A stretch of DNA of 64,000 nt from Batillaria attramentaria (lineage: Eukaryota > Mollusca > Gastropoda > Batillariidae): positions 717,501 to 781,500 of the forward strand of contig JACVVK020000196.1 of the NCBI GenBank assembly GCA_018292915.2, read 5' to 3'. Made by a program: the position numbers and the translations under genes. Every line of letters begins with the position of its first letter. Positions within the stretch are counted from its first letter, which is position 1. The notes under the pieces were generated by a model. That model was not told the origin of the DNA. It made no database searches and was given only the letters and a program-made list of their open reading frames with translations. This document shows, one piece after another, positions 43,720 to 55,434 of the stretch.

Positions 43720-45197
43720 TTTTCATTTTTGAAAATTAAAAAAAAAAAAAAAGAGCCTGCGGCAACCATTCTTATGGGCAAAATGTTTAAGCTTGATCTA
43801 AAGAAGCAGACTGTTTACTTCTCCACCAAAATTGTACGCACTTAATCCTTAAGAGTTTTCAACCAACTACAATATGGAAGACAGTATCGACAATTCTATT
43901 TCTAACCTATACAGAAATTTGGATATTCCTTTGTCGTTGCCATCGATCAACAACCCATCAATGCAACGGAAGATAAACGGGTTCCCTAAGCTCTGGAAGA
44001 AGATGGGCTCATACTGCTCGTAAATCAAACCTGAAAACAAACGCGAAAGAATTCATTAGAAGCCTGTAGCAAACAGCATAAGGCACACAGACAAACAAAA
44101 CACCCCAAACCAACCAACCAAAACAACAACAAAAAACCCAAAACCAAACAAACAGGAAAAACCCACAAAAACAAACCAAAACAACAACAACAACAAAAAC
44201 TATAACAACAACAACAACAACTTGTTCCTGTTTTTGTCAAGAGAAAAAGATGACTGTCGTTTGGTTCAAAACAAAGTGCATCTTGGTTTTCTGTATTTTT
44301 GTTTCCTTACCTCCATCCAAAAGGTGCTGTGAGCAAGCTTACTGTGTGGAATTTTTGTGATGCCTACCAGTCGGCCAGTTTACCTTCAAAAATTTGATAA
44401 ACATGATTTTATCATAATGTCAGTAACTTCTGCTTTACTGGAAAGTCAAACAAAAGGTGTATTGCTCTCATACCTGGGTAAAGGGAGGTAACACTGCCAG
44501 TGGGGACAACTCCAGCAGTAACAACCACTCCACGACCCCCACCAAGAATGACACTTTGGTGCCGTTCCACAGCAAATCCCAAAACTTCATGCATGAGTGC
44601 GAGGTTCTGCTGTGCTTTCAAAGCGTGAGCAGTATAGGTCAACCTTTTATCCTCTCTGTCGTCATACTGGCTGAATGCTGACAGCAGTCTTGTAAGGTTG
44701 GATTCTACATCAGTGTCAGGCACAATCTTGTCGCTGTCCCCCTCTGCTACAGATCGGACACTTCTGTAAGGATATTAAGACAAGAGACACAATGATTGAA
44801 TGGCTTGGCCCAAATGACTGTCATTCTTTGCATAGAATACTGATACACTGTCTGGAATGACTTGCATGAGGCGGTTTTTCTATGGTTGAAGAACAAAAGC
44901 CTAAAATGATTAATGTTCGCCTATGACAATAAGACTAAGAGTGATTGGAGAACTGACGCTAACTTGTAAGAGTCTCTCTCTCTCTCTGAAACAACCATAC
45001 ACCCCACATACTTACAGATTGTTCATTATTCTACGCTTAAGCGTGAATTTCTATCAAATTTGTTCACAAGTAACACATATCACGAAAGTGTAAAGTAAGG
45101 AACAGGCCAAGGGGCACCTGTCTTTGAGGTTCAGTGCAATCCAGGGCACAAATCTGTAACGATACTGTTTCCATTTTCTGAGGACGCGCTCTAGCAT
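42346..45197 (-). CDS. SETD9: SET domain-containing protein 9
   Basis: Putative lysine methyltransferase-like protein of the SETD9 family (273 aa; human about 299). Exons in coding order: 45118-45197, 44474-44763, 43907-44030, 43471-43586, 42618-42741, 42346-42433. All in phase, first to stop TAG. The N-terminus MLERVLRKWKQYRYRFVPWI matches the conserved family start. The SET core follows: RGVVVTAGVVPTGSVTSLYP, then YEPIFFQSLGNPFIFRCIDG, then CHGRDRIGPY, then LSVGQYVNN, then ANVAYQEFDVP, ending GEELFSTYF. As I remember for human SETD9, the usual SET NHxC Zn/SAM motif is not standard here (VNNHNKDYPANV), so catalytic activity is uncertain. It shares a short intergenic promoter with EIF2B2. Confidence 0.92.
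43660..43718 (+). repeat. (CA)n microsatellite
   Basis: SETD9 intron 3. Confidence 0.95.
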
Positions 45198-45503
45198 TGT
45201 TTGATTAGAAATTTCTACATAAATATTAGAGCGTTGGCAATAACAGATCAACACAAGCCACGTCAGCAGCGTGTTTATCCTGAAATACACTAAAGTCGGC
45301 TGCGAAAGCACCAACTTTCGAAATCTTGACACTGTGCGCGACCATGTTGTAGGCCCGCACTGAAGTAGCAATTCCATTGGCTGGGTGACGAGGAAAGAGG
45401 GGAAAGCACTCTAATCGCCTGCTCAAAAGTGGTGGCCTTAGAAGAGAAACATACGCTTTCAGAAACATTGGCATAAACGGAATAATACTCATTTCCAGCC
45501 ATC
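45198..45503. promoter_or_regulatory. Bidirectional promoter region, SETD9 / EIF2B2
   Basis: The 306 bp between the two start codons contains ccattggctggg (45374-45385), an inverted CCAAT box fitting NF-Y. No TATA box is evident. The head-to-head layout suggests shared housekeeping-type control. Confidence 0.6.
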
Positions 45504-48500
45504 ATGCCGAGCGAATCCGAGAAGAAGGAGGTGAATGAAAGAATCGAGTCATTTATGACCGATCTAAGACAAAGGTACACTTTCGTGTTCTTTTATTTTA
45601 CTAGCCAGCTGATGCAATGTGCAGGCTGCCTGGAAAGTCTGACTCTTCCATTGCACTGTACTTATCAACTATAGAGTATAGTGGTGGGGATCCGTGTCAT
45701 GAAGCGATCAAGATACAAATTTATGTCGTACTTCACATGGTCGTTATGAGAAGGAAAACGATGTGTGTGTGTGTGTATCAAGATGTGGTAAGCGTAAGCT
45801 TCTAGCACCATATAATAATACTGTGTCACAGTGCTTCATATTTCATTTAGTGTTTATTCAAGTGAGATAGGACTAGGAGGGTCACCACCAGTGCATGCCC
45901 ATTCAGATGCTTAGTTGACTTTTTTTCTGTGAATATTTCTTCTGCAGTGCTGAACTAGGTTCCCTGACTGTGGCCACGAGGACTGTGGATATCATGAGGC
46001 GCCTGATTGCGCAAATGAAATGGGCCAACACAAAGTGAGGTTACAACCTGTTGTGTCTGTGAAGTATTAAGAAACAATATCACCAATTGAAACTCTACAA
46101 TTCAGATGTGATCGTCATGCCTCACAAGCATGGGGTTTTTTTGTTTGTTTGTTTGTTGGTTTGTTTTTTGTTTGTTTGTTGTTGTTTTTGTTTTGTTTTG
46201 TTTTTTTGGGGGGGGGGAGTTATTGTCTGTTGTTGATAAATAAGTAGTTTTTTCATATTGACCAAAACATACACTATTCTTGTTTTCTTGATGTTTCAGG
46301 GAGTTGATTGACATTATCCGAACTGAAGGGAAAAAGCTCATTTCTGCAGATCCCTCAGAGTCAGTGATTGGGAATATGATCCGAAGAGTTCTAAAAATTA
46401 TCAGGGATGAATATGTTCTGTAAGTGTACATTGTACCCTGGTATTGGTAATAGACCAGTTTCTAATTACTGAGCAGTTTTTATGTGTGTGTTTAAAGGCT
46501 GACCAAAATGAACTGCGGTTTATTGAGGTAAATGTCATTAATCTGCTAATAGAAAAATGAAATTGATAAAAAATGTTACTGAGAAAATTTTCAGATTTAT
46601 TTAGAATATTTTGCAAATCCCTCTTTTCTTCAGCACTTTTATTGCTCTAGCAGATCATTTGGTGTGGGAACAGAGTGCCACAGGAATTCAGTGAGGCTTG
46701 TTAATTTACTTATTTAGGTGGAAATGGAGACTAATTTTTTTTTTTTTTTAAACCAGCTTAAGTGGCCTTGTGTGTCTTTCGCCTGAATGAAACTCTGTAG
46801 TGTTCCTGTTTCAGCGCCACAAAAGTCAGCCATGGAGGAGAAGGTGGGGATGCTCAGGACTCACAAGAGGTATCTTCATGATCCTTGTTTTGAATCCATA
46901 CATCAAGGTTAAAATCTTCCACCTTTTGGCAGATTTCCAACTTTGGCCAAAAAATTTTCCTCCCCTCAGCGAGTATGTTTCTTCTTCTGAAGCACTTAAA
47001 TTCATGAAAAAATGCACCAAATAACACAGAGTTTAGTATTTTTAAATCCGCGGCAGCATACCCCAAGGCACCCCTAACATAATATGTCCATCTTGCTGAC
47101 GTGCAAGACAGTTATCGGTTTACCAGTACACAAAGCAGACCAGACTTCCATCAAGGCAACTCAATTAAATATTTAAAAAAAAAAAAAAAAATGTGAAAAC
47201 CATGCATCTCTTGAATCATGTTAGTTTTGCCTACCTTCTCAAAGAACGGGTTCTTCCCCAGGTGGCTGCTGCGTCTGCTCAGATTGGAGAAGGTGGGGAG
47301 GATCAAGAGCCGGACTACATGCAAGTTGTCCCCAACCTCAAAGTGAGAATTACTGAATATCATCAAGTGGTTGTGCTTTTGCCTTGTGCATGTATTGTTA
47401 ACATTGTATATTATGTTACTTTTTTTGTTTTGTGTGTGTTTGTGTGTGGAGAGGGGGGGGGGGGAGGTAGGAAGGGGGTCACTGACATGGGGACATCCTG
47501 GCTGCAGTAAATTGCCACAGAGGGACTGTTTTGGGGGTACATGCAGACCTGCCTACACTACACATTGACCATAGAAAACTAAGTAATTTTGGGCTTACTA
47601 CGCAACTACACATTTAATTGCCCCACTACACATTTTTTCCCCCTAAATCTACGTAATTTAGCGGTTAGCGTCAAATCCGATCTGAACTTTTGCTCGCGCC
47701 GATCCAGCTTTTTGAACAAGCCTCATTCAAAGTTTAACGATGTATAAATACCCGGTAGAAAGAAAATTTGGCTTAAAAAAAAAAAAATGCTGAGATACTA
47801 TGGTAGTACATGCACACTGTAACCAGTCGAATCAAACAAGCCAAAGAATAGAATAGCTGATTTATAGCTTAAGCAGCAAGCTGGCACATTTCGGTTGGAA
47901 TACGTTAGGACTACTCATTTGGCCAGGAAACTACTCGTTCGGTTTTTGGCACTACTCGTGTCATGTTTGGAGGGTAGGCAGGTCTGTACATGGTCCTTCA
48001 GAAATGCTGCACCCAAACTGTGGAACTCTCTTTCTAAGTCAGTGAAGGAGGCAGTCAGCATCACCGCATTCCACAAGCGCTTCACCTCAGTAGTCATCTG
48101 CACTCTTTTGTATTTATTTATTTTTTTTATTTTTTTTACACTATCTTTCGTTAGGGTGGAGCCATGCACTATACTAACTCTCCATCATCATCATCATCAT
48201 CAAGTTTGATGTGTCTGCAGTGAAAATCATCTACCTTGGTTTCAGATCTGGGGACATGCTTTTCTGTATCACAGAGTGGCACATATTTTCCTTTTCCTAT
48301 TTTTCCCTGCTGGTAGTGTACTACTGATGATTATTTTGCAGTGGTGTTGCGAGGATCACCTTACTGTTGTGATTGTGAATCACTGTAGACCTCTGAAACT
48401 GATTTCCTGATCTACATTTTCTGGCTGTCATGTACATCAGTGACCAGTGTGTATTTGTTGCTAATGATAATCTGTGGATGTTTACAGGCTGACGTCATTG

Positions 48501-50489
48501 ACAGAATTGGAGAATTGCTAGCAGAGTTGGAGGGCGGGTAAGTTATTTTCCTATATTGTAAGCAACACTCATGAATAGTTTCTTTCACTTTCAGAAGAGG
48601 CTGGTTTATTGTTTCACTGTAAAGAACTCTCTTTACTCTTTCTAGGTCACTTACAGTACTGCATAGGATTTTCTTGCATAAATTCAGATGTTTTGTGTAA
48701 CAGGGGAATTGCTAGGTGTAAAAGTTAGCTTTTACTTTTTACTTTTTATTCCAGCATTGAGAATGTGGCCACACAAGCTCTTGAACACATCCATGCCAAC
48801 GAGACGATCATGACCTTTGGAAAATCTCAGACAGTTGAAGCATTTCTGAAGGTCAGTGTCCAGTCTGTGTGTATACATGTGTGTGTGTGTGTGTACATGC
48901 GAAAAGAATGAGGCAACTGTTAAAACCGTACTGTTCGTGGATAATTAAAATATATAAGTGAAACAGCTAAATTTTGTTGGAATGCCCTCCTTGTTTGCCA
49001 TTTTGTTTAGTTTCATGCTATTTTGTCTGTGATGTTTTCCTTGACACAGGTGTTTATTTTATTCCTTTCTTTATTCCAGAATGCTGCAAGGAAACGGAAA
49101 TTTCAAGTCATTGTGGCTGAGGCTGCCCCATACTTTAAGGTGAGTCTTTATTCACCATTGTCAACTTGGAGGGGTTACTGGCCAACATCTCTTGTCATAG
49201 TCCTGTTTCCTGCCACTTTATTTCCCCCTGACTCTGAGCCAAACAAATCTGCATTAATAAGTCACATAAGTCACATTAATAAATCTGCATCACACTTACT
49301 GTTGTTACTGGACACCTCAATGATATATACTGACGACAGGACAAATAGAAATTTAACCAGATACGTGCGTAAGTTAATATTCCTTCTTTCCGTGTTTTTT
49401 GTGGCACTTTCTGTTTTGCCAGATTTCAGACAAAGTTCTGTTTAACGTGCGAGCACTCTGTACTGGTAGGCATCTCTGTCTTTCTGTTAATTTTGTCTTT
49501 TTTCTTTCCAGGGTCAGGAAATGGTGTCCAGCTTAGCCGACGCTGATATCGAGACAACTCTCATCAGTGATGCATCAATATTCGCCATGATGTCACGTGT
49601 CAACAAAGTCATTATTGGCACACACACCATTATGGCCAATGGAGGGTAAACTCAAAATTATGTTTTCAACCTGTGTTTTATTTACCCTTTACCCTGATGG
49701 TATCGATGTACAACTTACTGGATTTCTTTTCTTATTTTGTTCTGCACATGATTTTCCCAAATGTTTTCAACTGTGTTTGTATTTTGTTTGTGTGTCTAAT
49801 TGCAGGCTGAAAGCCCTGTGTGGAATTCTGAATGTTGCTCTGGCAGCAAAGCAGTTTGCTGTTCCTGTGAGTATTCCCACAGATACATCTTTACCATGAT
49901 ATGAAAAAGTAGAGCTGTGAACCGGTTCAAAAATCCAAACCGGTTTTTTAACTTCAAACCGGTTTTTTAAACCGGTGTGGTTTTTTTTGTTTTGTTCAGT
50001 CATCACCAAAAGGTGTTCGAGGTCTGCAAAAATATTGGCGTTTTATGCGATGCATGTTCATATACATATGTGTGTGTGTTCAAGTGCATCAGCGATCAGG
50101 CTGCAGTAAACTGATTGCTAGTCATCAAAAATAAATCCTGGCTAAACAAACAAACACACAAAACGAACAAACAAACAAGAAAAAAGAGGAGGAGGAGGAG
50201 AAGAAGAAGAAGAACTTGTAAGAGGGTGGGTGGGTGTTTGGGGGTTTAACGTCCTTTTCCACCACATAGGGTGATATCAAAGACGGGGCAACAAGGAAAA
50301 AGCCAGCACAAATATTTGGCCCAGCCGGGATCGAACTCACGACCCGAGCATTAGAAGTCCAACGCTCTACCATTCGACCACCCTGGCTCCCCGAAGAACT
50401 TGCAAGAAGAAGGAGGAGGAGAAGAAGAAGAAGAAACCCAACCAGCAGTTTCACATCAATGCGGAAAAAATGTCAACAACATTACTCCC

Positions 50490-50552
<63 letters not shown>

Positions 50553-52540
50553 CTCCCCCAACCCCAGCTTAGGTTACAGAGTAGGATACAGACGAGACTG
50601 CAAGATCTGCAGATATGTTACAAGAATTCCAGCCAAGAAGAAATTAGAAGAAAAAAGATGACTTAAGTAACTTTAGTGCGTGTACTATGACCAGAACACC
50701 GGTTCGCGGCAACTCGAACCGGTTCAAATGGGAACCGGTTATAACCGGTTAACCGCAGCAGCTCTATGAAAAAGGGATGAGGCGGTTATCAAATCCAAAG
50801 TGGTTTCGCCCTATTTCCAGATGACACTGGATCTCTTGCGTATAAATACAGTGTACATCTTTGTCCTCTTGCGCTTCGAATCCCGGCTGGGGCCAAATTT
50901 TTTTACTGGCCTTTTCCCGTTGCCCCCGTCTTTGATATCACCCTTACGTGGTGGAAACAGACACCCGCCCACCCTTGTCCTCTTGCGCAGTAGTTGTGAA
51001 TTGTGTGCATTGTGCATAGTGAAGGTATCCAAAAGCAGTATTATTTACTATTAGTGGCATCCCTCAAATTTTCGCAATTTTAGTTCACATTTGACTCGTT
51101 AAGCTTTTAGTTTCAACTTGATTGTACCAAAATTTTCATTCAGCATGATGCTGAGGGAAAAATGCACTGACTGGCCTTGTGTCTGATTCTGTTGCCAGGT
51201 GTTTGTGTGTGCCTCTGTCTACAAGCTGTCGCCACAGTTTGTCACCTCTGTTGATCAGGTCAGTATCCAGTTTAGTTTACATCCGGTAGAAACTTCTTCT
51301 TCTTCTTCTTTTGCGTTCCCTGTTCTGGACTCCGCCTCAGATGATTAGGTTTGTGGTCTTTATATAAGCAGTGGTCTTCAAGAGGTCTGTTTTGCTGCCC
51401 CAGAGTTTCTCTGCCAGTGTGGCTCCGTTCGGCCAGTGTTGTGTCCTTGCTTCTTTGAAGAGGGGGCAGGACTGCAGAATGTGTTCCGGGGTTTGAGGGG
51501 CTGTTCCGCACGGACAGTCTGGTGAGTGTGACAGCCCAAGGCGGCACAGGTGGGCACGCAGTCTGCAGTGTCCACTTCGTAGTCTGAAGATGGTGGTCTG
51601 TTCATAACGCTGGAGCTGTGGCATCTGGTCGTTAGATGGGGGACTGTTCCGCACGGACAGTCTGGTGAGTGTGACAGCCCAAGGCGGCACAGGTGGGCAC
51701 GCAGTCTGCAGTGTCCAGTTCGTAGTCTGAAGATGGTGGTCTGTTCATAGGTAGAAACATAATAAAAGTTGCTCTCTGTTTGCATGTAAAATGTGTGTGC
51801 AACATGTAGTGTTGATGTTTTGATCTTTAGAATAATCCTGTGAGACCTCTGAGCAACTGTTACGTGATAAGCACTTGCTGTGCTAAACAAACGCTTGTGT
51901 GCACTTTCTCTTCATTCCACCCTTCACTGTCTTTGATATCTGTCTAGATGCATTTACAGAAACGCAGCATTCTGCATCTCCTTTGCTGTCACTGTATGAT
52001 GATGTTTGTGATCTCAGGAAGGATTCCAGAAGTACAACAGTCCGCACCACATCCTGTCTTACAAAGAAATGGCGGAGCTGGATGATGTGGAGGTGCTGAA
52101 CCCAGTGTTCGACTATGTGCCCCCAGACCTCATCAAACTCTTCATCTCAAACATGTGAGTCAAGTCCAGTAAATCGATACATTTTCGTTTAGTTTTGCTT
52201 CCTGCATGACGCAAATTGAATCTTGGGTCTCTTGATTTGTGAGGAAACATAAAACACACAGCAGCAACAACCGCCACCACACACACACATACCAGATTTG
52301 TCTCTCTCAGAGCTGTAGATGTTTGTATCCTACCAAGCAGATCACTATTGATGCCGTCACACACACACACACACACACAGAAAATCACTGTGATCAAGGT
52401 AAGGTTAAACATGTGAGGTGCAAGTGTTGCCTCATCTAATTTACTTTTTTTCTTTTCTTTTTTTCAGTGGAGGCAATGCCCCAACCTACGTTTATCGACT
52501 GTTGAGCGAGTTGTATCATCCAGCTGATCATGAACTGTAA
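45504..52540 (+). CDS. EIF2B2: Translation initiation factor eIF2B subunit beta
   Basis: Beta (regulatory) subunit of eIF2B, the guanine nucleotide exchange factor for eIF2; sits in the alpha-beta-delta regulatory core that senses phosphorylated eIF2. Thirteen coding exons: 45504-45574, 45948-46034, 46300-46419, 46815-46869, 47262-47342, 48488-48537, 48755-48851, 49080-49139, 49512-49645, 49806-49866, 51199-51258, 52018-52154, 52468-52540. These give 361 aa (human 351). Family signatures include [88 protein letters not shown] and [10 protein letters not shown] at the C-terminus. A Gly-rich insertion around residues 93-135 ([18 protein letters not shown]) aligns with the variable loop in vertebrates. 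Introns 5, 10 and 11 hold retroelement pieces. Confidence 0.96.
47955..48120 (+). mobile_element. LINE ORF2 C-terminal fragment
   Basis: The encoded [18 protein letters not shown] followed by ITAFHKRF matches the [14 protein letters not shown]...aFKk motif found downstream of reverse transcriptase in many non-LTR elements and their host-annotated fragments. EIF2B2 intron 5. Confidence 0.65.
50224..50392 (-). mobile_element. Family A SINE with 15-bp target-site duplication
   Basis: GAAGAACTTGTAAGA (50209-50223) and GAAGAACTTGCAAGA (50393-50407). EIF2B2 intron 10. Confidence 0.93.
50491..50551 (+). repeat. Poly-C tract, 61 nt
   Basis: Uninterrupted C run in EIF2B2 intron 10; poly-G on the template strand. 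Confidence 0.95.
50877..50972 (+). mobile_element. Family A SINE fragment
   Basis: cgaatcccggctggggccaa through tttgatatcacccttacgtg; head and the gacgttaaac tail are missing. EIF2B2 intron 10. Confidence 0.8.
51275..51760 (-). mobile_element. LINE ORF2 C-terminal fragment with internal duplication
   Basis: The minus strand encodes [33 protein letters not shown] and [11 protein letters not shown], the typical region after reverse transcriptase in jockey-like elements. A segment of about 100 bp (51511-51610 and 51652-51750) is present twice, nearly identical. EIF2B2 intron 11. Confidence 0.75.
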
Positions 52541-52559
52541 CAGTGATGTGCAAAGGAAG

Positions 52560-52562
<3 letters not shown>

Positions 52563-52607
<45 letters not shown>
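52563..52607 (+). repeat. (GT)n in EIF2B2 3' UTR
   Basis: GT run starting 22 bp after the stop codon. Confidence 0.9.
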
Positions 52608-52608
<1 letters not shown>

Positions 52609-53028
52609 GAACAACATGCTTGAGTTTATAGCATCTGCATGACTGTAACAGTTCAGTTGATGCCTTTGTCGGTATATCGTCACCTAGATGTGGAATATGG
52701 TGTACTGAATGCGTTTCACACCAAAGTGCTGAAATACACTGAATGCACTTTTACTGAACATTCATATATTTATTAGATGAAACAGTAAACCAGTATGTGA
52801 TTTGAAACAACCCCACAAGATAAAGATTTCTGATTATAAACAAACAAGATCTCTGATTGAAAACAATTTCTAACAGTATACTTCATAGTATTTCATCATA
52901 CTTTGTGTACAACATACCATAATTGTACACATGGTGAAATTCTGTCACCTTCTGTCAATTTACAAATCAGCAGTGTGGTCTTGACCTGAAGTCACTTGAT
53001 CAGCAGTTGATTTATGTCTGCTTAATAC

Positions 53029-53034
53029 AATAAA
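53029..53034 (+). terminator. EIF2B2: EIF2B2 polyadenylation signal
   Basis: AATAAA about 490 bp past the stop, followed by T/G-rich sequence (ttgtggtag, ttctgttgttttgtag). Confidence 0.6.
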
Positions 53035-53044
53035 TTGTGGTAGA

Positions 53045-54888
53045 TCTAATAAGACATTGATTTCTGTTGTTTTGTAGAGTTTTCAAGATGTACCAGTGAA
53101 TCAGCAGGTTGCATGCACAACACATGGAAACTTCTTATTTTGTGGTCCTTTTTGATGAACAATACAACAGACAGGAACTTTGTATGTTGATGAACGATCC
53201 TTGTCAGATGGTTAAAAAAATAATACCAACAAAAAAACTCTCCTTGGAAAAAAGTCAATTCTTGTCGTGTGCTTTTCTTTAAAGGACCATTTGTGCAAGT
53301 ACACCTTTAAGCAAGGGAGGGAACTTTCACTGGGCAAAAGTTGGAAGTTACCTCCCTTAAAGTTGTGCCTTTAACAAGTGAACTTATATTGGGCAGCAGT
53401 ATTCCTTTACCTGTGTACTTCACAGCATGACAATTTAACTCTGTTCATAGTTTAAATCTACTCACCTCTAGAAACAGGAAAAAAAGCACTCATTTGAAAA
53501 AGTACAAACTGCAACACTTTGAAAAATGACATTTCTTATAATGTAAAGTAAATTCCATTAGCAACAGCACACCTTTGCATAAAAGAAAATGTCTGAAGCA
53601 CCAGAAAATATAAAAAAGTTTCTTGTTACATGTTCTCCGAACTACTCAGTACTGGAATGTAAATAAATGTTAAAAAGGTCACTACATGCTACCACACCCA
53701 CAAACACATACAAAACTGCACATTCATAAATAGAAAATTCCATATATGTACTATTTAAGTGTACAATATAAAGATAATAATACACTTGGACGGAACACAT
53801 ATATGGTGTAAAACATAATAAAGGGACGGAACATAAATAATTATGGTGTTCATTAACTCTTAAGAGCCCGAGCATGACCACTCCCTGCCCACTGTATGGT
53901 AAGGACTCATTGACAAGCCACCGCAGACCAGTAGTAGCCACTTCAAGCCAATATTACGCAAGGCGTGGGCCTTCTGCTAGGCCCAAGATGGCTGCAGACT
54001 GCATAAAAGTGGCTTGAAGTGGCTCCGAGTGATCCAAAGATATAAAGACTTCAAATAAAATTGCATTTTTGCAAGGACTTCTAAGAGAGACTTATACAGG
54101 AATCTTGTGCAAGCACCTGTACAAATGGAACGTACCGTACGTTTACAAACAATTATTGATTTGTTAAAATCAGCAGCATTGGACGGCAGGAATGTGTTTC
54201 GGTAAGTGCACAATAAGAAAATTGAGCAGAAAAAGCCCTGGTTACTTGGTAAAACATTGTACATGTTAAAAAGTATGTGCGGCTGTATAATAAAATCTGC
54301 ACAAATCGGAATGGACAGAAATTAGCAAAAACACACCAATCTGTACCACAGCAAATACAAACACTACAAATTTACATTCAGGCGTGAAGTTTTTCAGCCA
54401 ATAAATTTTTCCATAATTCGCTTTTTCTAATTTCTGAGAAAATGCAGATGTGAAAATATGTATGATTCGGTGAGTGATTAAGCACCAAAGTTAATGTAAA
54501 CCTTCTGTCAGTCTCACTTATGGAATAAATGTGGGCATTTTGCTATGCATTTTCTGGCAGTGAACATGGTTTATTAAAAAAAAAAAAAATGCAACTGATA
54601 TGAACACTTTGAATTTTGCACATTTTTTGTTTTGTTTTTTGTATAGAATATATATGGTATAATTTATGTTCCGGTCATGAATGATCAGAACATATTTTTG
54701 AGTGCAAGTGCAATGGATGAACTTTGTCAATGATGATTTTTCTTCACTTGAACAGGGGTATCTTGAACACATTTGGTGCCAAATGGTACTGCTGTAATAT
54801 TATTTCTTTCTTCCTTTCATTCTTCTCTCCACATTTTCCATTTTGTCTTGGAAAATTACTCAGATCTACTTATACACAAAGAACAATA
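53045..54888. other. Intergenic, no gene seen
   Basis: AT-rich sequence with short frames only and no supported exon on either strand. Confidence 0.5.
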
Positions 54889-54894
54889 CAGTAT

Positions 54895-55434
54895 CAGGGG
54901 TGCTAGCAACTCGGGACCTACGCTTACCGCAGTCCTGAAACTGAATTGACCCTCAAAATCGGAATGCAAGGAACGCCGAAAAAATTGACAAGCGGCGGGA
55001 AGGGGGTGGGGGGGGGGGGAGGGACGACAAGAGCCATGCAGGTTTTGAAACTCGGCACACGGCAAGCAAATCTAGCTACCGCAAACTATGTAGCCGCCTG
55101 CACGCGCCACCTCTTTCTTTTCACGATTTTGCGGTTAAAAGTGTTTCTACTTCAAGAGGAGGCCATTGCAACTTGTACTCCGCCGAAGACGGTCTCGCGA
55201 AAGTTCCACCTAACGACAAATCGGAATTCCCACCCAAAAAAACGTACGATTTTCTGCCAAATCGGAAATCTGGGTTTATGTGAAATCGGAAATCCGATCT
55301 ATTCGGAAATCTGCCACCCTGCAAATCGGAATTCCCCCCCAAAACACGTACGATTTTCTGCCAAATCGGAAATCTGGATTCAGGTGAAATTTGAAATCGG
55401 AAATCCGATCTGAATCGGAACTCTGCCACCCCTG
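54895..55434. mobile_element. Non-autonomous DNA element with CAGGGGTG ends (540 bp)
   Basis: CAGGGGTG / CACCCCTG ends, direct repeat CAGTAT on both sides (54889-54894, 55435-55440). The interior holds a ~105-bp segment duplicated in tandem (55215-55430; aaatcggaattccc, cgtacgattttctgcc, gaaatcggaaatccgatct). Its end resembles the element at 28251. Confidence 0.75.

Noticed and set aside
45226..45492. 88-codon minus-strand frame
   Set aside because: It lies across the SETD9/EIF2B2 promoter, with no conserved motif.
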